Assembly: GCA_947628435.1 (NCBI GenBank) | Contig: CANQZW010000001.1 | Span: forward strand, 76,013 to 134,916 | Direction: 5' to 3' | Length of the DNA stretch: 58,904 nt | From: an uncultured Bacilli bacterium | GTDB taxonomy: Bacteria; Bacillota_I; Bacilli_A; RF39; UBA660 | Part shown: one piece after another, positions 43,833 to 52,183 of the stretch | Position numbering within the stretch: position 1 is the stretch's first letter | Layout: every line of letters starts with the position of its first letter | The notes under the pieces: generated by a model | What the model was told of the DNA's origin: nothing | The model's database searches: none | The model's input: the letters and a program-made list of their open reading frames with translations, nothing else | Translations under genes and position numbers: made by a program

Positions 43833-43843
43833 TATTATTCTCC

Positions 43844-44050
43844 TTATTCTAAAATATTTATTATTGCTTTACAATGTTCTTTATGAATTTCAGAGGTTTT
43901 AATTAATAATTCTTTAACTTTTAAATCATTAACCTTTTTTATAAATGAATTAGCTAATTTGCAAGCATTAAAATTAGAATCATATATATTACCTAGATGA
44001 TTTAAATCTATATTTGATATTATATTAGGAATAGATTGATAATTTTTCAT
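43844..44050 (-). CDS. Small helical protein upstream of cotF-like gene
   Basis: 68 residues, helical, with LGNIYDSNFNACKLANSFI and VKELLIKTSEIHKEHCKAI. In Bacillus and clostridia, CotF-like genes often come with a short partner of this size built from the N-terminal helices of the same fold; this is probably such a partner. Start ATG follows AAAGGAGG. A sequence CATAATAAA lies about 20 bases before the start and resembles a sigma-E/K -10, but one position is off. Assignment by context and size. Confidence 0.72.
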   Translation of the reverse strand: MKNYQSIPNIISNIDLNHLGNIYDSNFNACKLANSFIKKVNDLKVKELLIKTSEIHKEHCKAIINILE

Positions 44051-44099
44051 TTTTCCTCCTTTATTTTTATTATGTTAATATATTTAATTTTATAAACAA

Positions 44100-44123
44100 T
44101 AAAAGGGTAAATTTACCCTTTTA
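44100..44123 (-). terminator. Terminator of the holin-like gene
   Basis: Perfect palindrome TAAAAGGGTAAA/TTTACCCTTTTA, 24 bases, containing a T stretch on the minus strand; just beyond the stop codon. Confidence 0.65.
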
Positions 44124-44432
44124 TTGCAAACAATTAACCGCACTTTCAATTAAGATTTCAAGTTCTGTATCACTAATGTTTAATTTTTTTTCTTCCATCC
44201 ATTCTAATGATTTTTCTAATGCTTTATTCTTTTTTTCATCACAAGATAATCCTTTACATGTTTGTTCTACATACTCAACTGTTTTTTCAACAATTTCCTT
44301 CTTTGTCCTATCCTGAATGAATTCTTGATAAATATTTTTTATTTGTAAACCAACATAACCTAAAATGGCAGTAAGTATTGTTCCAAAAATATGGATAAGA
44401 TTATCAGAAATTGCATTCAAAATATCACTCAA
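44121..44432 (-). CDS. Phage-type holin, LLH family
   Basis: About 103 residues from TTG 44430-44432, which is seven bases after GGGGG; an ATG at 44471 adds 13 residues but has a poorer site. N-terminal membrane helix (LIHIFGTILTAILGYVGLQI), then a charged helical part (DRTKKEIVEKTVEYVEQTC, EKSLEWMEEKKLNISD) ending in LIESAVNCL, the normal layout of LLH holins. Holins make membrane pores for endolysins; here no endolysin, tail or other phage gene is near. It could be a domesticated relic or have a role in spore or mother-cell lysis. Confidence 0.78.
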   Translation of the reverse strand: MSDILNAISDNLIHIFGTILTAILGYVGLQIKNIYQEFIQDRTKKEIVEKTVEYVEQTCKGLSCDEKKNKALEKSLEWMEEKKLNISDTELEILIESAVNCLQ

Positions 44433-44538
44433 ACCAAATTCCCCCAAATTTAAATAAAGATGCATCTTCAATAATATATTATTCTAATAAAAAAAAGCAG
44501 ACATTACGTATGCCCTTTTATATAAATGATTTTTAAAA

Positions 44539-44615
44539 TGGTCGGAAAGACAGGATTTGAACCTGCAACCTCTACGTCCCGAACGTAGTGCTCTACCAAA
44601 TTAAGCTACTTTCCG
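44539..44615 (-). tRNA. tRNA-Pro (anticodon CGG)
   Basis: Acceptor CGGAAAG/CTTTCCG, anticodon arm CTACG-TTCGGGA-CGTAG (anticodon CGG), T-arm TGCAGGTTCAAATCCTG, encoded CCA. Nearly identical to the other tRNA-Pro at 46031 outside the anticodon and D arms. Confidence 0.93.
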
Positions 44616-44619
44616 ATTA

Positions 44620-44696
44620 TGGTGCTCACGAAAAGATTTGAACTTTTGACCTTTACCTTCGGAGAGTAATGCTCTATCCAACTGAGCTACGTGAGC
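44620..44696 (-). tRNA. tRNA-Arg (anticodon CCG)
   Basis: Acceptor GCTCACG/CGTGAGC, D-arm AGCTCAGTTGGATAGAGC, anticodon arm TTACT-CTCCGAA-GGTAA (anticodon CCG), T-loop AGTTCAAATC, encoded CCA. Four bases upstream of tRNA-Pro(CGG). Confidence 0.92.
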
Positions 44697-44705
44697 AAAA
44701 AAGCT

Positions 44706-45464
44706 TTATTTAAGCTTAATATCTATTCCTATTGGGCAGTGATCACTACCAAAAACATCACTATATATGATAGGATTAAACACCTTATTTATAATTGATT
44801 TTGATACTATAAAGTAATCAATCCGCCATCCAATGTTTTTTAATCTAGAGTTTCCTATATAACTCCACCAAGAATAAGCATCTTTCTTATTTGGATTAAA
44901 ATATCTATACGTATCAATAAAACCACTTTCTAAAAGTTTAGTAAACTTATCTCTTTCTTCGTAAGTAAAACCAGCATTACCTATGTTAGCCTTAGCATTT
45001 TTTATATCATTTTCGGTATGAGCAACGTTAAAATCACCACACACTACTACAGGTTTTTTCTTTTCTAAGTTTTTTATGTATTTTCTAAAATCATCTTCCC
45101 ATTTCATTCTATAATTTAGTCTTGATAAATCTCTTTTTACATTTGGTACGTATTGATTAACTAAATAATAATCTTCAAACTCCAAAGTTATTACCCTACC
45201 TTCTTTATCATGCATGTCAATTCCAATACCATAAGAAACACTTATTGGCTTATATAACGTGTAAATTAAAGTACCAGAGTAACCCTTTTTTAATGCTGGA
45301 TTTATATAACAATAATAATCTTTTGGTTTAAAATCTATTTGATCTTCTTGTGCTTTTACTTCTTGAAGACAGTAAACATCAGCATCACAGGTATAAAAAA
45401 AGTCTTCAAAACCCTTTTTTAAACATGCTCTAAAACCTGCTACATTCCAAGATACTAACTTCAT
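44706..45464 (-). CDS. xth: Exodeoxyribonuclease III / AP endonuclease
   Basis: 252 residues, EEP superfamily. MKLVSWNVAGFRA (Asn), CLQEVKAQEDQ (metal Glu), VVCGDFNVAHTEND (Asp, Asn), SWWSYIGNSRLKNIGWRID, and C-terminal GSDHCPIGIDI (Asp-His) are the catalytic set. It repairs abasic sites in DNA. It overlaps the preceding GNAT gene by 4 bases (ATGA). Downstream are tRNA-Arg and tRNA-Pro; transcription may run into them because no terminator was seen. Confidence 0.95.
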   Translation of the reverse strand: MKLVSWNVAGFRACLKKGFEDFFYTCDADVYCLQEVKAQEDQIDFKPKDYYCYINPALKKGYSGTLIYTLYKPISVSYGIGIDMHDKEGRVITLEFEDYYLVNQYVPNVKRDLSRLNYRMKWEDDFRKYIKNLEKKKPVVVCGDFNVAHTENDIKNAKANIGNAGFTYEERDKFTKLLESGFIDTYRYFNPNKKDAYSWWSYIGNSRLKNIGWRIDYFIVSKSIINKVFNPIIYSDVFGSDHCPIGIDIKLK

Positions 45465-45961
45465 TTTGCCCTCCTTCTTTTGCTTTCATAACAAAGACTT
45501 TCTTTATAAAAAACCATTTTACCAGTAAAACCCCTAGATTCATACTCTTCTTCATCAAATAGAAAATCACAAGCTTGTGCTGCTAATATACTATTTTTAT
45601 TACTAGGATCAATATCTAGTTTAACAACTCTTATGTTATGATTAACAAATAAATAATCGCATACCTCATTAATTATTTTCTTTGCCTTACCCATACCACG
45701 AAATTCTTTAAGAACAGATAATTCTAAAAACACCTCATCATTAAACATATTAGAAATAAATACGTATCCTATTGGTATGTTATTTTCTAAAACAACATAA
45801 GCACTTTGAAAACTAAAATCCTTGCAATTACTAAAATTACTTAACCTATCACTAACGTTATGAATAAAATTAGACTTTGATTCATTTTCAAAAGATCTTT
45901 TTAAAGAACTATGTTTATTTTCATCATATCTACATAAATTTAAAGTTTCTAATTTTATCAC
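45461..45961 (-). CDS. GNAT-family N-acetyltransferase
   Basis: 166 residues from GTG 45959-45961, which is seven bases after GGGTG; an upstream GTG is in the site itself. The fold is shown by IPIGYVFISNMFNDEVFLEL (strand 3/4), VLKEFRGMGKAKKII (acetyl-CoA loop, Arg-Gly-x-Gly-Lys) and VKLDIDPSNKNSILAAQ with the family end. Substrate unknown. Overlaps xth by 4 bases, so the two are co-translated. Confidence 0.87.
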   Translation of the reverse strand: MIKLETLNLCRYDENKHSSLKRSFENESKSNFIHNVSDRLSNFSNCKDFSFQSAYVVLENNIPIGYVFISNMFNDEVFLELSVLKEFRGMGKAKKIINEVCDYLFVNHNIRVVKLDIDPSNKNSILAAQACDFLFDEEEYESRGFTGKMVFYKESLCYESKRRRAK

Positions 45962-46030
45962 TAAAATCACCCATATTCATTATATCATATAAAATAAAAA
46001 ACTATTCAAAGATGAATAGTTATTTTCAAA

Positions 46031-46107
46031 TGGTCGGAAAGACAGGATTTGAACCTGCAACCTCACGGTCCCAAACCGCGTGCACTACCAAATTGTGCTA
46101 CTTTCCG
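46031..46107 (-). tRNA. tRNA-Pro (anticodon TGG)
   Basis: Acceptor CGGAAAG/CTTTCCG, anticodon arm CGCGG-TTTGGGA-CCGTG (TGG), T-arm TGCAGGTTCAAATCCTG, encoded CCA. Confidence 0.94.
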
Positions 46108-46168
46108 AAATGCAGTATGATTATATCATAATGATTTTAAAAAATCAATACCACGTACTTTTATAAAG

Positions 46169-46245
46169 TGGCGCACTCGAAGGGATTCGAACCCCTGACC
46201 CCTTGGTTCGTAGCCAAGTGCTCTATCCAGCTGAGCTACGAGTGC
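46169..46245 (-). tRNA. tRNA-Arg (anticodon ACG)
   Basis: Acceptor GCACTCG/CGAGTGC, D-arm AGCTCAGCTGGATAGAGC, anticodon arm CTTGG-CTACGAA-CCAAG (ACG, normally edited to ICG), T-loop GGTTCGAATCC, encoded CCA. It lies 61 bases upstream of tRNA-Pro(TGG). Confidence 0.95.
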
Positions 46246-46355
46246 ATTTTTTTATACAAGGAGTAATCAATTCCTGTAACGCCACTAATTATATCATTTA
46301 TTATTTTTTTTTTCAATAGTATTTTATGATTTTATTTATGCTATTGATACTATAA

Positions 46356-46847
46356 TTATTTTAATATTTTTTTAACAAAAACTTTTGCGGACTCTTCTAA
46401 TTTTTCTAAAGTATCATTTTCAATAATATAATCATAATCATAATTTTCTACATTTTTATCTGATAAGTTAGATTTTATTAATTCATAATTATTCCTTTTT
46501 ATTAATAATGTTTCAGCATTAAATTCTAAAACAATTCTTTTAATTTCTTTTGGTTCTCTTATATGAATAAACATAATATCTGAATTATTATTATAAAATT
46601 CAGAAATAGCCTTTAAAATGCTATTATATGGCAGATCATTATAATTAGTTGCAAGAGCTTTTAAATCAGATAAAAATTTTCTATCTTTTTCTGTTTTTCC
46701 ACCATCCCAACCCATTAATTTAGCAATCTGTTTTATTTTATCAATGGAAGAAAAGTTAAAAACGGTACAATATTTTGAACAATAAGTAACAAAAGTATCC
46801 TTACCACTACCACCAGTTCCATTAATTACAATTATTTTTTTACTCAT
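46356..46847 (-). CDS. P-loop nucleoside/nucleotide kinase-like protein
   Basis: 163 residues from ATG 46845-46847, after GGAGG. P-loop INGTGGSGKDTFV at the N-terminus; later FIHIREPKEIKRIV (typical Arg-Glu-Pro lid or LID-like element), IKRNNYELIKSNLSD and a final YDYIIENDTLEKLEESAK that matches the dephospho-CoA/dNMP kinase-like family end. Related proteins are phage deoxynucleoside monophosphate kinases or CoaE-like enzymes, but the substrate is not determined. It is a lone gene, divergent from mscL. Confidence 0.82.
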   Translation of the reverse strand: MSKKIIVINGTGGSGKDTFVTYCSKYCTVFNFSSIDKIKQIAKLMGWDGGKTEKDRKFLSDLKALATNYNDLPYNSILKAISEFYNNNSDIMFIHIREPKEIKRIVLEFNAETLLIKRNNYELIKSNLSDKNVENYDYDYIIENDTLEKLEESAKVFVKKILK

Positions 46848-46898
46848 ATATACCTCCAATTATCTTATGCAATAATTATATCATATAATGTAAAAATA

Positions 46899-46907
46899 TG
46901 ATATAAT
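46899..46907 (+). promoter_or_regulatory. Extended -10 promoter of mscL
   Basis: TGATATAAT (TG, one base, TATAAT at 46902-46907), 20 bases ahead of the start; the -35 is weak, as often with extended -10 promoters. Confidence 0.6.
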
Positions 46908-46927
46908 TAGCGTTAAGGAGGTATTAA

Positions 46928-47350
46928 ATGTTAAAGGAATTTAAAGAGTTTATATCAAAAGGAAACGTAGTTGATTTAGCTGTTGGTGTTATTGTTGGTA
47001 GTGCATTTGGAAAAATAGTATCTTCACTTGTTAATGATATACTAATGCCTGTTATTGGAGTTATTATTGGTGGGGTTGATTTTAGCGATTTATCAATTAA
47101 AGTTGGTGGTGCAAAAATAGCATACGGAATGTTTATTCAAAACATTATTGACTTTTTAATAATAGCTTTTTGTGTGTTCTTATTTGTTAAAACAGTTAAT
47201 AAATTATCAAACATGACACATAAAAAAGAAGAAGAAAAAGAACAAATAGTAACAGAAACAGAATTAGATGTTTTAAAAGAGATAAGAGAAGAATTAAAAA
47301 AGAAAACAAAAACTACTAAAAAAACAGTTTCAAAAAAGAAAAAAGATTAA
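46928..47350 (+). CDS. mscL: Large-conductance mechanosensitive channel MscL
   Basis: 140 residues. N-terminal [24 protein letters not shown] and [17 protein letters not shown] form the pore helix; the second helix follows the loop ([20 protein letters not shown]). A Lys/Glu-rich cytoplasmic helix ends in [11 protein letters not shown], longer and more basic than usual. It opens on hypo-osmotic shock to release solutes. It has AAGGAGG and an extended -10 promoter, and its own terminator. Confidence 0.96.
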   Translation: MLKEFKEFISKGNVVDLAVGVIVGSAFGKIVSSLVNDILMPVIGVIIGGVDFSDLSIKVGGAKIAYGMFIQNIIDFLIIAFCVFLFVKTVNKLSNMTHKKEEEKEQIVTETELDVLKEIREELKKKTKTTKKTVSKKKKD

Positions 47351-47371
47351 GCAAAAAAATATGAACATTTT

Positions 47372-47399
47372 AAAAGGTGTACGTTTTGTACACCTTTTT
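47372..47399 (+). terminator. Terminator of mscL
   Basis: AAAAGGTGTAC/GTACACCTTTTT stem with a four- to five-base loop; T run follows. It can also serve the convergent thioredoxin-like gene. Confidence 0.85.
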
Positions 47400-47417
47400 A
47401 TTTATATATGTAAATGA

Positions 47418-48122
47418 TTAGCAACCTTTATCATGTTCAGCATCACAAGCATCATCATTTACTTTTGTTACTATTTCATCAAAAATTATTTTTAAAGTAT
47501 TTTGTTGTTCTTTAGTTAATTTATCGTATGGTGTTTGACCTTCTGGTAAATCTACCGTATCAGCATGATATCCTACAATTTTTCCATCTTTAACACCTAT
47601 TACTAAAGGTACATATATTCTTTTTTCTCCTGTTTTAACATTATCTACCTCATATTCATCTAAAATAGAATCTAAGGATTTAAGCATTTGATAATACTGT
47701 TTTGTACCCTTTTTTGTTTGGGTTAAAGTACCATCCACTAATTCATATAAGTCCCTTTGATCAGTCATGTTTAAATATAATATTTTATCAATATTAACGT
47801 ATTGTAAAACATTAATTGCATTACGACACCAAGGACAATTAGGAAATCCTAAATATATTAATCCCGTACCATTATTTAAAGTATCAACTACTTCTTTTGC
47901 AGATGCATACACAAAAGGATTATCACTATTTAACTTAACTTCTGGATAAGTATTTCCAGAAGAAGTTTTTTTATTATTTAATGCTTCATATTCTTTTTTA
48001 AATTTAATAGCGTCAGTATCTTTAACTTGTTTTTTATCTTTTAATCCAAAATATAATATAATACCTAAAACTAATATAGTTAATAAAAGTATAATAATTA
48101 ATTTTATTTTATTTTTTTTCAT
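47418..48122 (-). CDS. Membrane-anchored thioredoxin-like protein
   Basis: 234 residues: one N-terminal membrane helix (IKLIIILLLTILVLGIILYF), then an extracytoplasmic thioredoxin-like domain with GLIYLGFPNCPWCRNAI (active site Cys-Pro-Trp-Cys) and later a cis-Pro region (KRIYVPLVIGVKDGKIVG). It ends with two more Cys (DDACDAEHDKGC). Related bacteriocin-transport-accessory (PedC/BrcD-type) proteins have this layout, but no bacteriocin gene is near. A thiol-disulfide role in surface proteins is likely. Located downstream of the rhomboid gene. Confidence 0.86.
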   Translation of the reverse strand: MKKNKIKLIIILLLTILVLGIILYFGLKDKKQVKDTDAIKFKKEYEALNNKKTSSGNTYPEVKLNSDNPFVYASAKEVVDTLNNGTGLIYLGFPNCPWCRNAINVLQYVNIDKILYLNMTDQRDLYELVDGTLTQTKKGTKQYYQMLKSLDSILDEYEVDNVKTGEKRIYVPLVIGVKDGKIVGYHADTVDLPEGQTPYDKLTKEQQNTLKIIFDEIVTKVNDDACDAEHDKGC

Positions 48123-48179
48123 CTTACCACTTCTTTCCTTTTTTATTATACCATAAATATTAAATATTTAAAATAAAGA

Positions 48180-48746
48180 CTATTTAAATATGTAAAATCC
48201 AAATATAAAACCACATATTGCTCCTATTATATGACCTATGTGTGATACGTTATCATCTTTTTTAAAAATACCAGAAATAATTTCATTTATAACATAAAAA
48301 ATACAAATTAGAATTAAAGTAATTGGTATTTTATCTGCTGTAATATTAACAAATGACGAAAGAATAATTAACATAAAAACTATGCCACTTGCTCCTAATA
48401 TTGATTTGTTCTTACTAAATAAAGAGTTTAATATACCAGTTACTAACGCTGTTATTAGTATCATGATAATTAAATTTATACTTCCATACTTTTCCTCTAT
48501 CATTGGTCCAATTAATAATATATATAAAAAATTATTCATAAAATGAGACCAATTTGCATGACCAAATATATGGGTTACTAATCTTACGTACGTAACAGGG
48601 TTAGATAAATTACTTCTGTATGAAGAAAATAATAATTTATTACTTTTTCCTTTTGTAAAGTAATTAATAATAAGTACAAATAATGATATAAAAAAGAAAG
48701 ATAATATAACAACTGAGTTATAACTAAAATAATTTACTAACTTCAC
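48180..48746 (-). CDS. Rhomboid-family intramembrane serine protease
   Basis: 188 residues with about six membrane helices and no extra domain. HANWSHFMNNFLYILLIGP (His-x-x-x-Asn), KSILGASGIVFML (catalytic Ser in Gly-Ala-Ser-Gly) and SHIGHIIGAICGFIFG (catalytic His) are all present, so it should be active. Start is GTG 48744-48746 after AAGGTGAG. Cleaves membrane proteins within the bilayer; substrate unknown. It follows mnmA and precedes the thioredoxin-like gene on the same strand. Confidence 0.9.
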   Translation of the reverse strand: MKLVNYFSYNSVVILSFFFISLFVLIINYFTKGKSNKLLFSSYRSNLSNPVTYVRLVTHIFGHANWSHFMNNFLYILLIGPMIEEKYGSINLIIMILITALVTGILNSLFSKNKSILGASGIVFMLIILSSFVNITADKIPITLILICIFYVINEIISGIFKKDDNVSHIGHIIGAICGFIFGFYIFK

Positions 48747-48779
48747 TTATCTCACCTTCTTCTTATTAACGTATTTAAT

Positions 48780-49889
48780 TTACAAATACCATAGTTTTTT
48801 ACCATTTTTTCTTACCTCTTTAATTATTCCGCCACCTAAACATATTTCATTACAATAAAACACGCAAGCTTGACCTGGGGTTACTGATTTTACTCCTTGT
48901 GGAAACTTAACCAAAATTTCATTATTTTCTAACCACTCTAATTTTACATCAACATCCTTTTGTCTATATCTAAATTTAGCGGTGCATTTGGTAAGTTTCT
49001 TATAATAAGTCCAGTTAATTTGATCCACTAAGCAAGAGTCCGTAATTAAGTATTTATTATCATCTCCAGTTGCAATATATAATACATTTTTATTTAAATC
49101 TTTTCCTACAACAAACATTCTATCTTTAGTACCACCAATGTTAAGCCCTCTTCTTTGACCTATTGTATAATGCATAAGACCAATGTGCTTTCCTACTTTT
49201 TTATTTGTTTTAATGTCAATTACATCACCAGGCATATTTGGTAAGTAATTTTTTAAAAAATTAGAGAAATTTCTTTCACCAATAAAACAAATTCCAGTTG
49301 AGTCTTTTTTATCATAGGTTACCAATCCATATTCTTGAGCAATTTTTCTAACGTCTTTTTTTAACATATCCCCAATTGGAAATAATACGTTTTTTAATTG
49401 TTTTTTAGATACTTGCGACAAAAAATATGATTGATCTTTGTTATCATCTTTCGCCCTTAATAATTGTCCGTTTTTTATTCTGCAATAATGACCTGTCGCG
49501 ATAAAATCGGCTCCTAGTTTTTCAGCTTCTTTTATAAACTGATCGAATTTAATATATTTATTGCACATTATATCTGGATTAGGAGTTCTACCTTTTTTAA
49601 GTTCATCTAAAAAATAGGTAAATACATAATCCCAGTATTCTTTTATAAAATCTTTTCGATAAAGTGGTATTCCTAGTTTATCACATACTTTTTTAGCGTC
49701 ATTATAATCGACTTCTTGTGGGCATATTCCTTCTTTGGTTGTTGGAGCACCATTTACCTCACCATCCGCAAACGAATCCCAATTACGCATGAAAAGACCT
49801 ACTACTTCATATCCTTGTTTTTGTAATATTATTGCAGCAACTGAGGAATCAACACCCCCACTCATTCCAATTACAACCTTTTTTTTCAT
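48780..49889 (-). CDS. mnmA: tRNA 2-thiouridine(34) synthase MnmA
   Basis: 369 residues from ATG 49887-49889. PP-loop VIGMSGGVDSSVAA near the N-terminus, NPDIMCNKYIKF with the first catalytic Cys, DQSYFLSQV, STGICFIGERNF with the second Cys, and GQRRGLNIGG; C-terminal beta-barrel ends with CLGGGIIKEV. It thiolates U34 in tRNA-Glu, -Gln and -Lys, with sulfur from a cysteine desulfurase; the tRNA-Glu(TTC) of this window is an expected substrate. No separate desulfurase lies beside it, so SufS may supply sulfur. Confidence 0.96.
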   Translation of the reverse strand: MKKKVVIGMSGGVDSSVAAIILQKQGYEVVGLFMRNWDSFADGEVNGAPTTKEGICPQEVDYNDAKKVCDKLGIPLYRKDFIKEYWDYVFTYFLDELKKGRTPNPDIMCNKYIKFDQFIKEAEKLGADFIATGHYCRIKNGQLLRAKDDNKDQSYFLSQVSKKQLKNVLFPIGDMLKKDVRKIAQEYGLVTYDKKDSTGICFIGERNFSNFLKNYLPNMPGDVIDIKTNKKVGKHIGLMHYTIGQRRGLNIGGTKDRMFVVGKDLNKNVLYIATGDDNKYLITDSCLVDQINWTYYKKLTKCTAKFRYRQKDVDVKLEWLENNEILVKFPQGVKSVTPGQACVFYCNEICLGGGIIKEVRKNGKKLWYL

Positions 49890-49981
49890 AAATAACACTT
49901 CCATTTTTTGTATATAATCATAGAACTCATAATAATTATTTAATAAAACGTATAAATAAATCTATTTATTCTTACTTAATT

Positions 49982-50461
49982 TTATAATATTGAAGAAATA
50001 ATTTTTATAACCTCATTTATTACTAACTGTTTATTTTTTAATCTGGTATTTTTAACGGCTAATACCTCTTTATTATAGTATTTATTATTTTCTTTATCAT
50101 AAACACTAATAAAAATTATGTTATTTTTTCCATACGGATTTGCATCGTCCTTTTTATTTAACTTTCCAGTAACACCAATTCCATAAGTAGAATTAGTAAA
50201 ATAAGAAATCATTTTACTCATTTCATCAGCGGTATTTTTACTATAAACCGTATATTTATCTATAATTTCCTTACTAACTCCCATTTTTATCTTAAACTCA
50301 TTTGAGTATGTAACCGCACTAAACTTAAGTACTTTAGATGCTCCTTCGACATTTGTTATGGCATTAGAAATAGCACCACCAGTACATGATTCCATAGTCG
50401 AAATGGTTTTATTACTTTTTATTAATTTTTCTACTAATTTTTTAACATTCATCTTTATCAT
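49982..50461 (-). CDS. CinA C-terminal domain / nicotinamide mononucleotide amidase-like
   Basis: 159 residues, only the C-terminal (PncC) part of CinA. TISTMESCTGGAISNAITN, FSAVTYSNEFKIKMGV and YGIGVTGKLN are conserved. PncC-type enzymes deamidate NMN in NAD salvage. The N-terminal molybdopterin-binding-like domain of Bacillus CinA is absent, as in many stand-alone PncC proteins. The start may be three codons further in (ATG 50450-50452), where GAAAG spacing is better. In a same-strand run with ppa, MBL and mnmA. Confidence 0.88.
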   Translation of the reverse strand: MIKMNVKKLVEKLIKSNKTISTMESCTGGAISNAITNVEGASKVLKFSAVTYSNEFKIKMGVSKEIIDKYTVYSKNTADEMSKMISYFTNSTYGIGVTGKLNKKDDANPYGKNNIIFISVYDKENNKYYNKEVLAVKNTRLKNKQLVINEVIKIISSIL

Positions 50462-50470
50462 TCTTTCAAT

Positions 50471-50833
50471 CTAATTATAAGTTTTACTTTTTCTATTTGA
50501 ATATATTATTGTTAAAAGAAAAACAACAATCATCATTATAATTGGCAAAATACATTTAAAATAATTAATTTCCGTATAATTAACTGAATACGTTGCTATT
50601 AAAAAGTTAACTACACCAATAAAAGTTTTTTGCCATTTAGTTAATTTAACTTTAAAATGACTTAAAATATTATCTAAGTACGTAAAAAATAAAAAACTTA
50701 ATAATATTAGCATCACACCTAAAATAATAAAATAAGGTCCTTTAAAAGTAAATGATTCAATTCCCATACAAAACAAAAATAAAAACATTGTATTTTGAAG
50801 AATTTTTTTTATGAAAATTAATACTTTTTTCAT
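50471..50833 (-). CDS. Small integral membrane protein of unknown function
   Basis: 120 residues, with four predicted membrane helices: NTMFLFLFCMGIESFTF, YFIILGVMLILLSFLFF, TFIGVVNFLIATYSV, and CILPIIMMIVVFLLTIIY. The Lys-rich loops suggest a cytoplasmic N-terminus. No family recognised. Start follows AGAGG. Lies between the MBL hydrolase and the CinA-like gene and is probably co-transcribed. Confidence 0.8.
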   Translation of the reverse strand: MKKVLIFIKKILQNTMFLFLFCMGIESFTFKGPYFIILGVMLILLSFLFFTYLDNILSHFKVKLTKWQKTFIGVVNFLIATYSVNYTEINYFKCILPIIMMIVVFLLTIIYSNRKSKTYN

Positions 50834-50846
50834 TATAAACCTCTAT

Positions 50847-51623
50847 TTATTTTAATATTACTCCTTTTATATTACTATCTAATGCATTAACAAAGTTTTC
50901 TGCATTTATATAAGAACCAGTCTCACCATAATGAATAGGCACTGCATATTTTGGTTTAATTTCATTTACTGCTTCTGATGCTTGTTTATCACTCATCGTA
51001 TATGTTCCACCTACTGGAATAAATATTACATCACACTTAACGTTTTTTAACTCATCAGTTAAATCACTATCACCAACCACATAATACTTAACATTATCTA
51101 TTAAAACATTATATCCAACCCAATTATATGATTTTTTATGATATGATTTATCAACGTTATAAGATGGTATTGTATCAAACTTTATATCATCTATTACATA
51201 CGTTTTACTTGGATAAACAACGGTAATGTTATCTTTTTTAATTCCTAATGATAATACTTTATTTTCTAAATCATTAGTTATAATAAATTTAGTATCATCA
51301 TTCATTACTTTTTTGATATCATTTTGTGAATAATGATCATAATGTGAATGCGTAATAAATATATAATCAGCATCATTTACTTGATCGTTTATTTTAAATG
51401 GATCAAAGTATATTACTTTTCCATTTTTTTGCATCCTTATTGAAGCATGATAATTAAGTGTTATCCCGTCCATTATTATCTCCTTAAATTTAGTTGTTAC
51501 AACTTTTTTCTCATTTGTTTTATTATTTGATTTTTTTTCTTCTTTATTAAAATTCTTATTAATAAACAAAAAGCCTACCAAGAAGATTATTACTATAATT
51601 GGTACTAAAAATATCTTTTTCAT
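50847..51623 (-). CDS. MBL-fold metal-dependent hydrolase (UlaG-like), membrane-anchored
   Basis: 258 residues. N-terminal membrane helix (FLVPIIVIIFLVGFLFI), a Lys/Asn-rich linker, and a metallo-beta-lactamase domain. Metal motif THSHYDHYSQNDIKK, then VVGDSDLTDELKNVKCDVIFI, PVGGTYTMSDKQASEAV, and VPIHYGETG, all of the UlaG/lactonase-like subgroup. The first part, ITLNYHASIRMQKNGKVIYF, is also typical. Substrate unknown. The anchored form at the outer face of the membrane is less common than cytoplasmic relatives. Confidence 0.88.
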   Translation of the reverse strand: MKKIFLVPIIVIIFLVGFLFINKNFNKEEKKSNNKTNEKKVVTTKFKEIIMDGITLNYHASIRMQKNGKVIYFDPFKINDQVNDADYIFITHSHYDHYSQNDIKKVMNDDTKFIITNDLENKVLSLGIKKDNITVVYPSKTYVIDDIKFDTIPSYNVDKSYHKKSYNWVGYNVLIDNVKYYVVGDSDLTDELKNVKCDVIFIPVGGTYTMSDKQASEAVNEIKPKYAVPIHYGETGSYINAENFVNALDSNIKGVILK

Positions 51624-51625
51624 AA

Positions 51626-52120
51626 TTAGTTACCTTTTTCTTGATATCTTTTTTTACAAGTTTCAATTAATTTTAATGCTTCTTGTTTATTATGATATCC
51701 ACCTACTTTAACCTCTATTTTTTGAAGTGTTTTATAATTTTCAAAAAAGTTCTTTATCTCATCTAATATAAATGGTGATAAATCTTCTAATTGATTTATT
51801 TCGTTATATCTTGGATCAACATCTACTACTGATATTAATTTATAATCTTCAAATCCATTATCTATTGCCTCTAAATATCCAATTACTCTAGCAGGAACAA
51901 CACAACCTGGATATGTTGGTTCTGTTCCTATTACCAATATATCAAGAGGATCACCATCTAAAGCTAGAGTGTTTTCTAAAAAGCCATACTCTGCTGGATA
52001 ACCCATTGCAGAATATAAAACCCTATCTAACTTTATCTTTCCAGTGTCATGATCTACCTCGTATTTATTTCTAGATCTAAAAGGTATTTCTACTATTGCG
52101 TTTACAACATCATCTTTCAT
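51626..52120 (-). CDS. ppa: Inorganic pyrophosphatase (family I)
   Basis: 164 residues from ATG 52118-52120, after AAAGGAG; the 12-codon upstream extension has no such site. Hydrolyses pyrophosphate, pulling biosynthesis forward. VEIPFRSRNKYEVDHDTG, SAMGYPAEYGFLENTL, DGDPLDILVIG (metal Asp), VPARVIGYLEAIDNG and ENYKTLQ with VKVGGYHNKQEA are the family blocks. It is the first gene of a run to about 47418. A strong terminator from the HAAS gene lies immediately upstream. Confidence 0.95.
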   Translation of the reverse strand: MKDDVVNAIVEIPFRSRNKYEVDHDTGKIKLDRVLYSAMGYPAEYGFLENTLALDGDPLDILVIGTEPTYPGCVVPARVIGYLEAIDNGFEDYKLISVVDVDPRYNEINQLEDLSPFILDEIKNFFENYKTLQKIEVKVGGYHNKQEALKLIETCKKRYQEKGN

Positions 52121-52153
52121 AATATTATCTCCTTTACCATAATAATTATAGCA

Positions 52154-52183
52154 CAAAAAAGATTAGAAGAAAATCTTCTAATC
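52154..52183 (-). terminator. Terminator of the HAAS/PadR operon
   Basis: GATTAGAAGA/TCTTCTAATC stem around AAA with TTTTTT following on the minus strand; the HAAS gene stop codon is in the upstream arm. Confidence 0.85.

Noticed and set aside
45877-46131. Open frame on the plus strand with VGKTGFEPATSRSQ.
   Set aside because: This is the well-known false protein made by translating the antisense of a tRNA gene, here tRNA-Pro(TGG).
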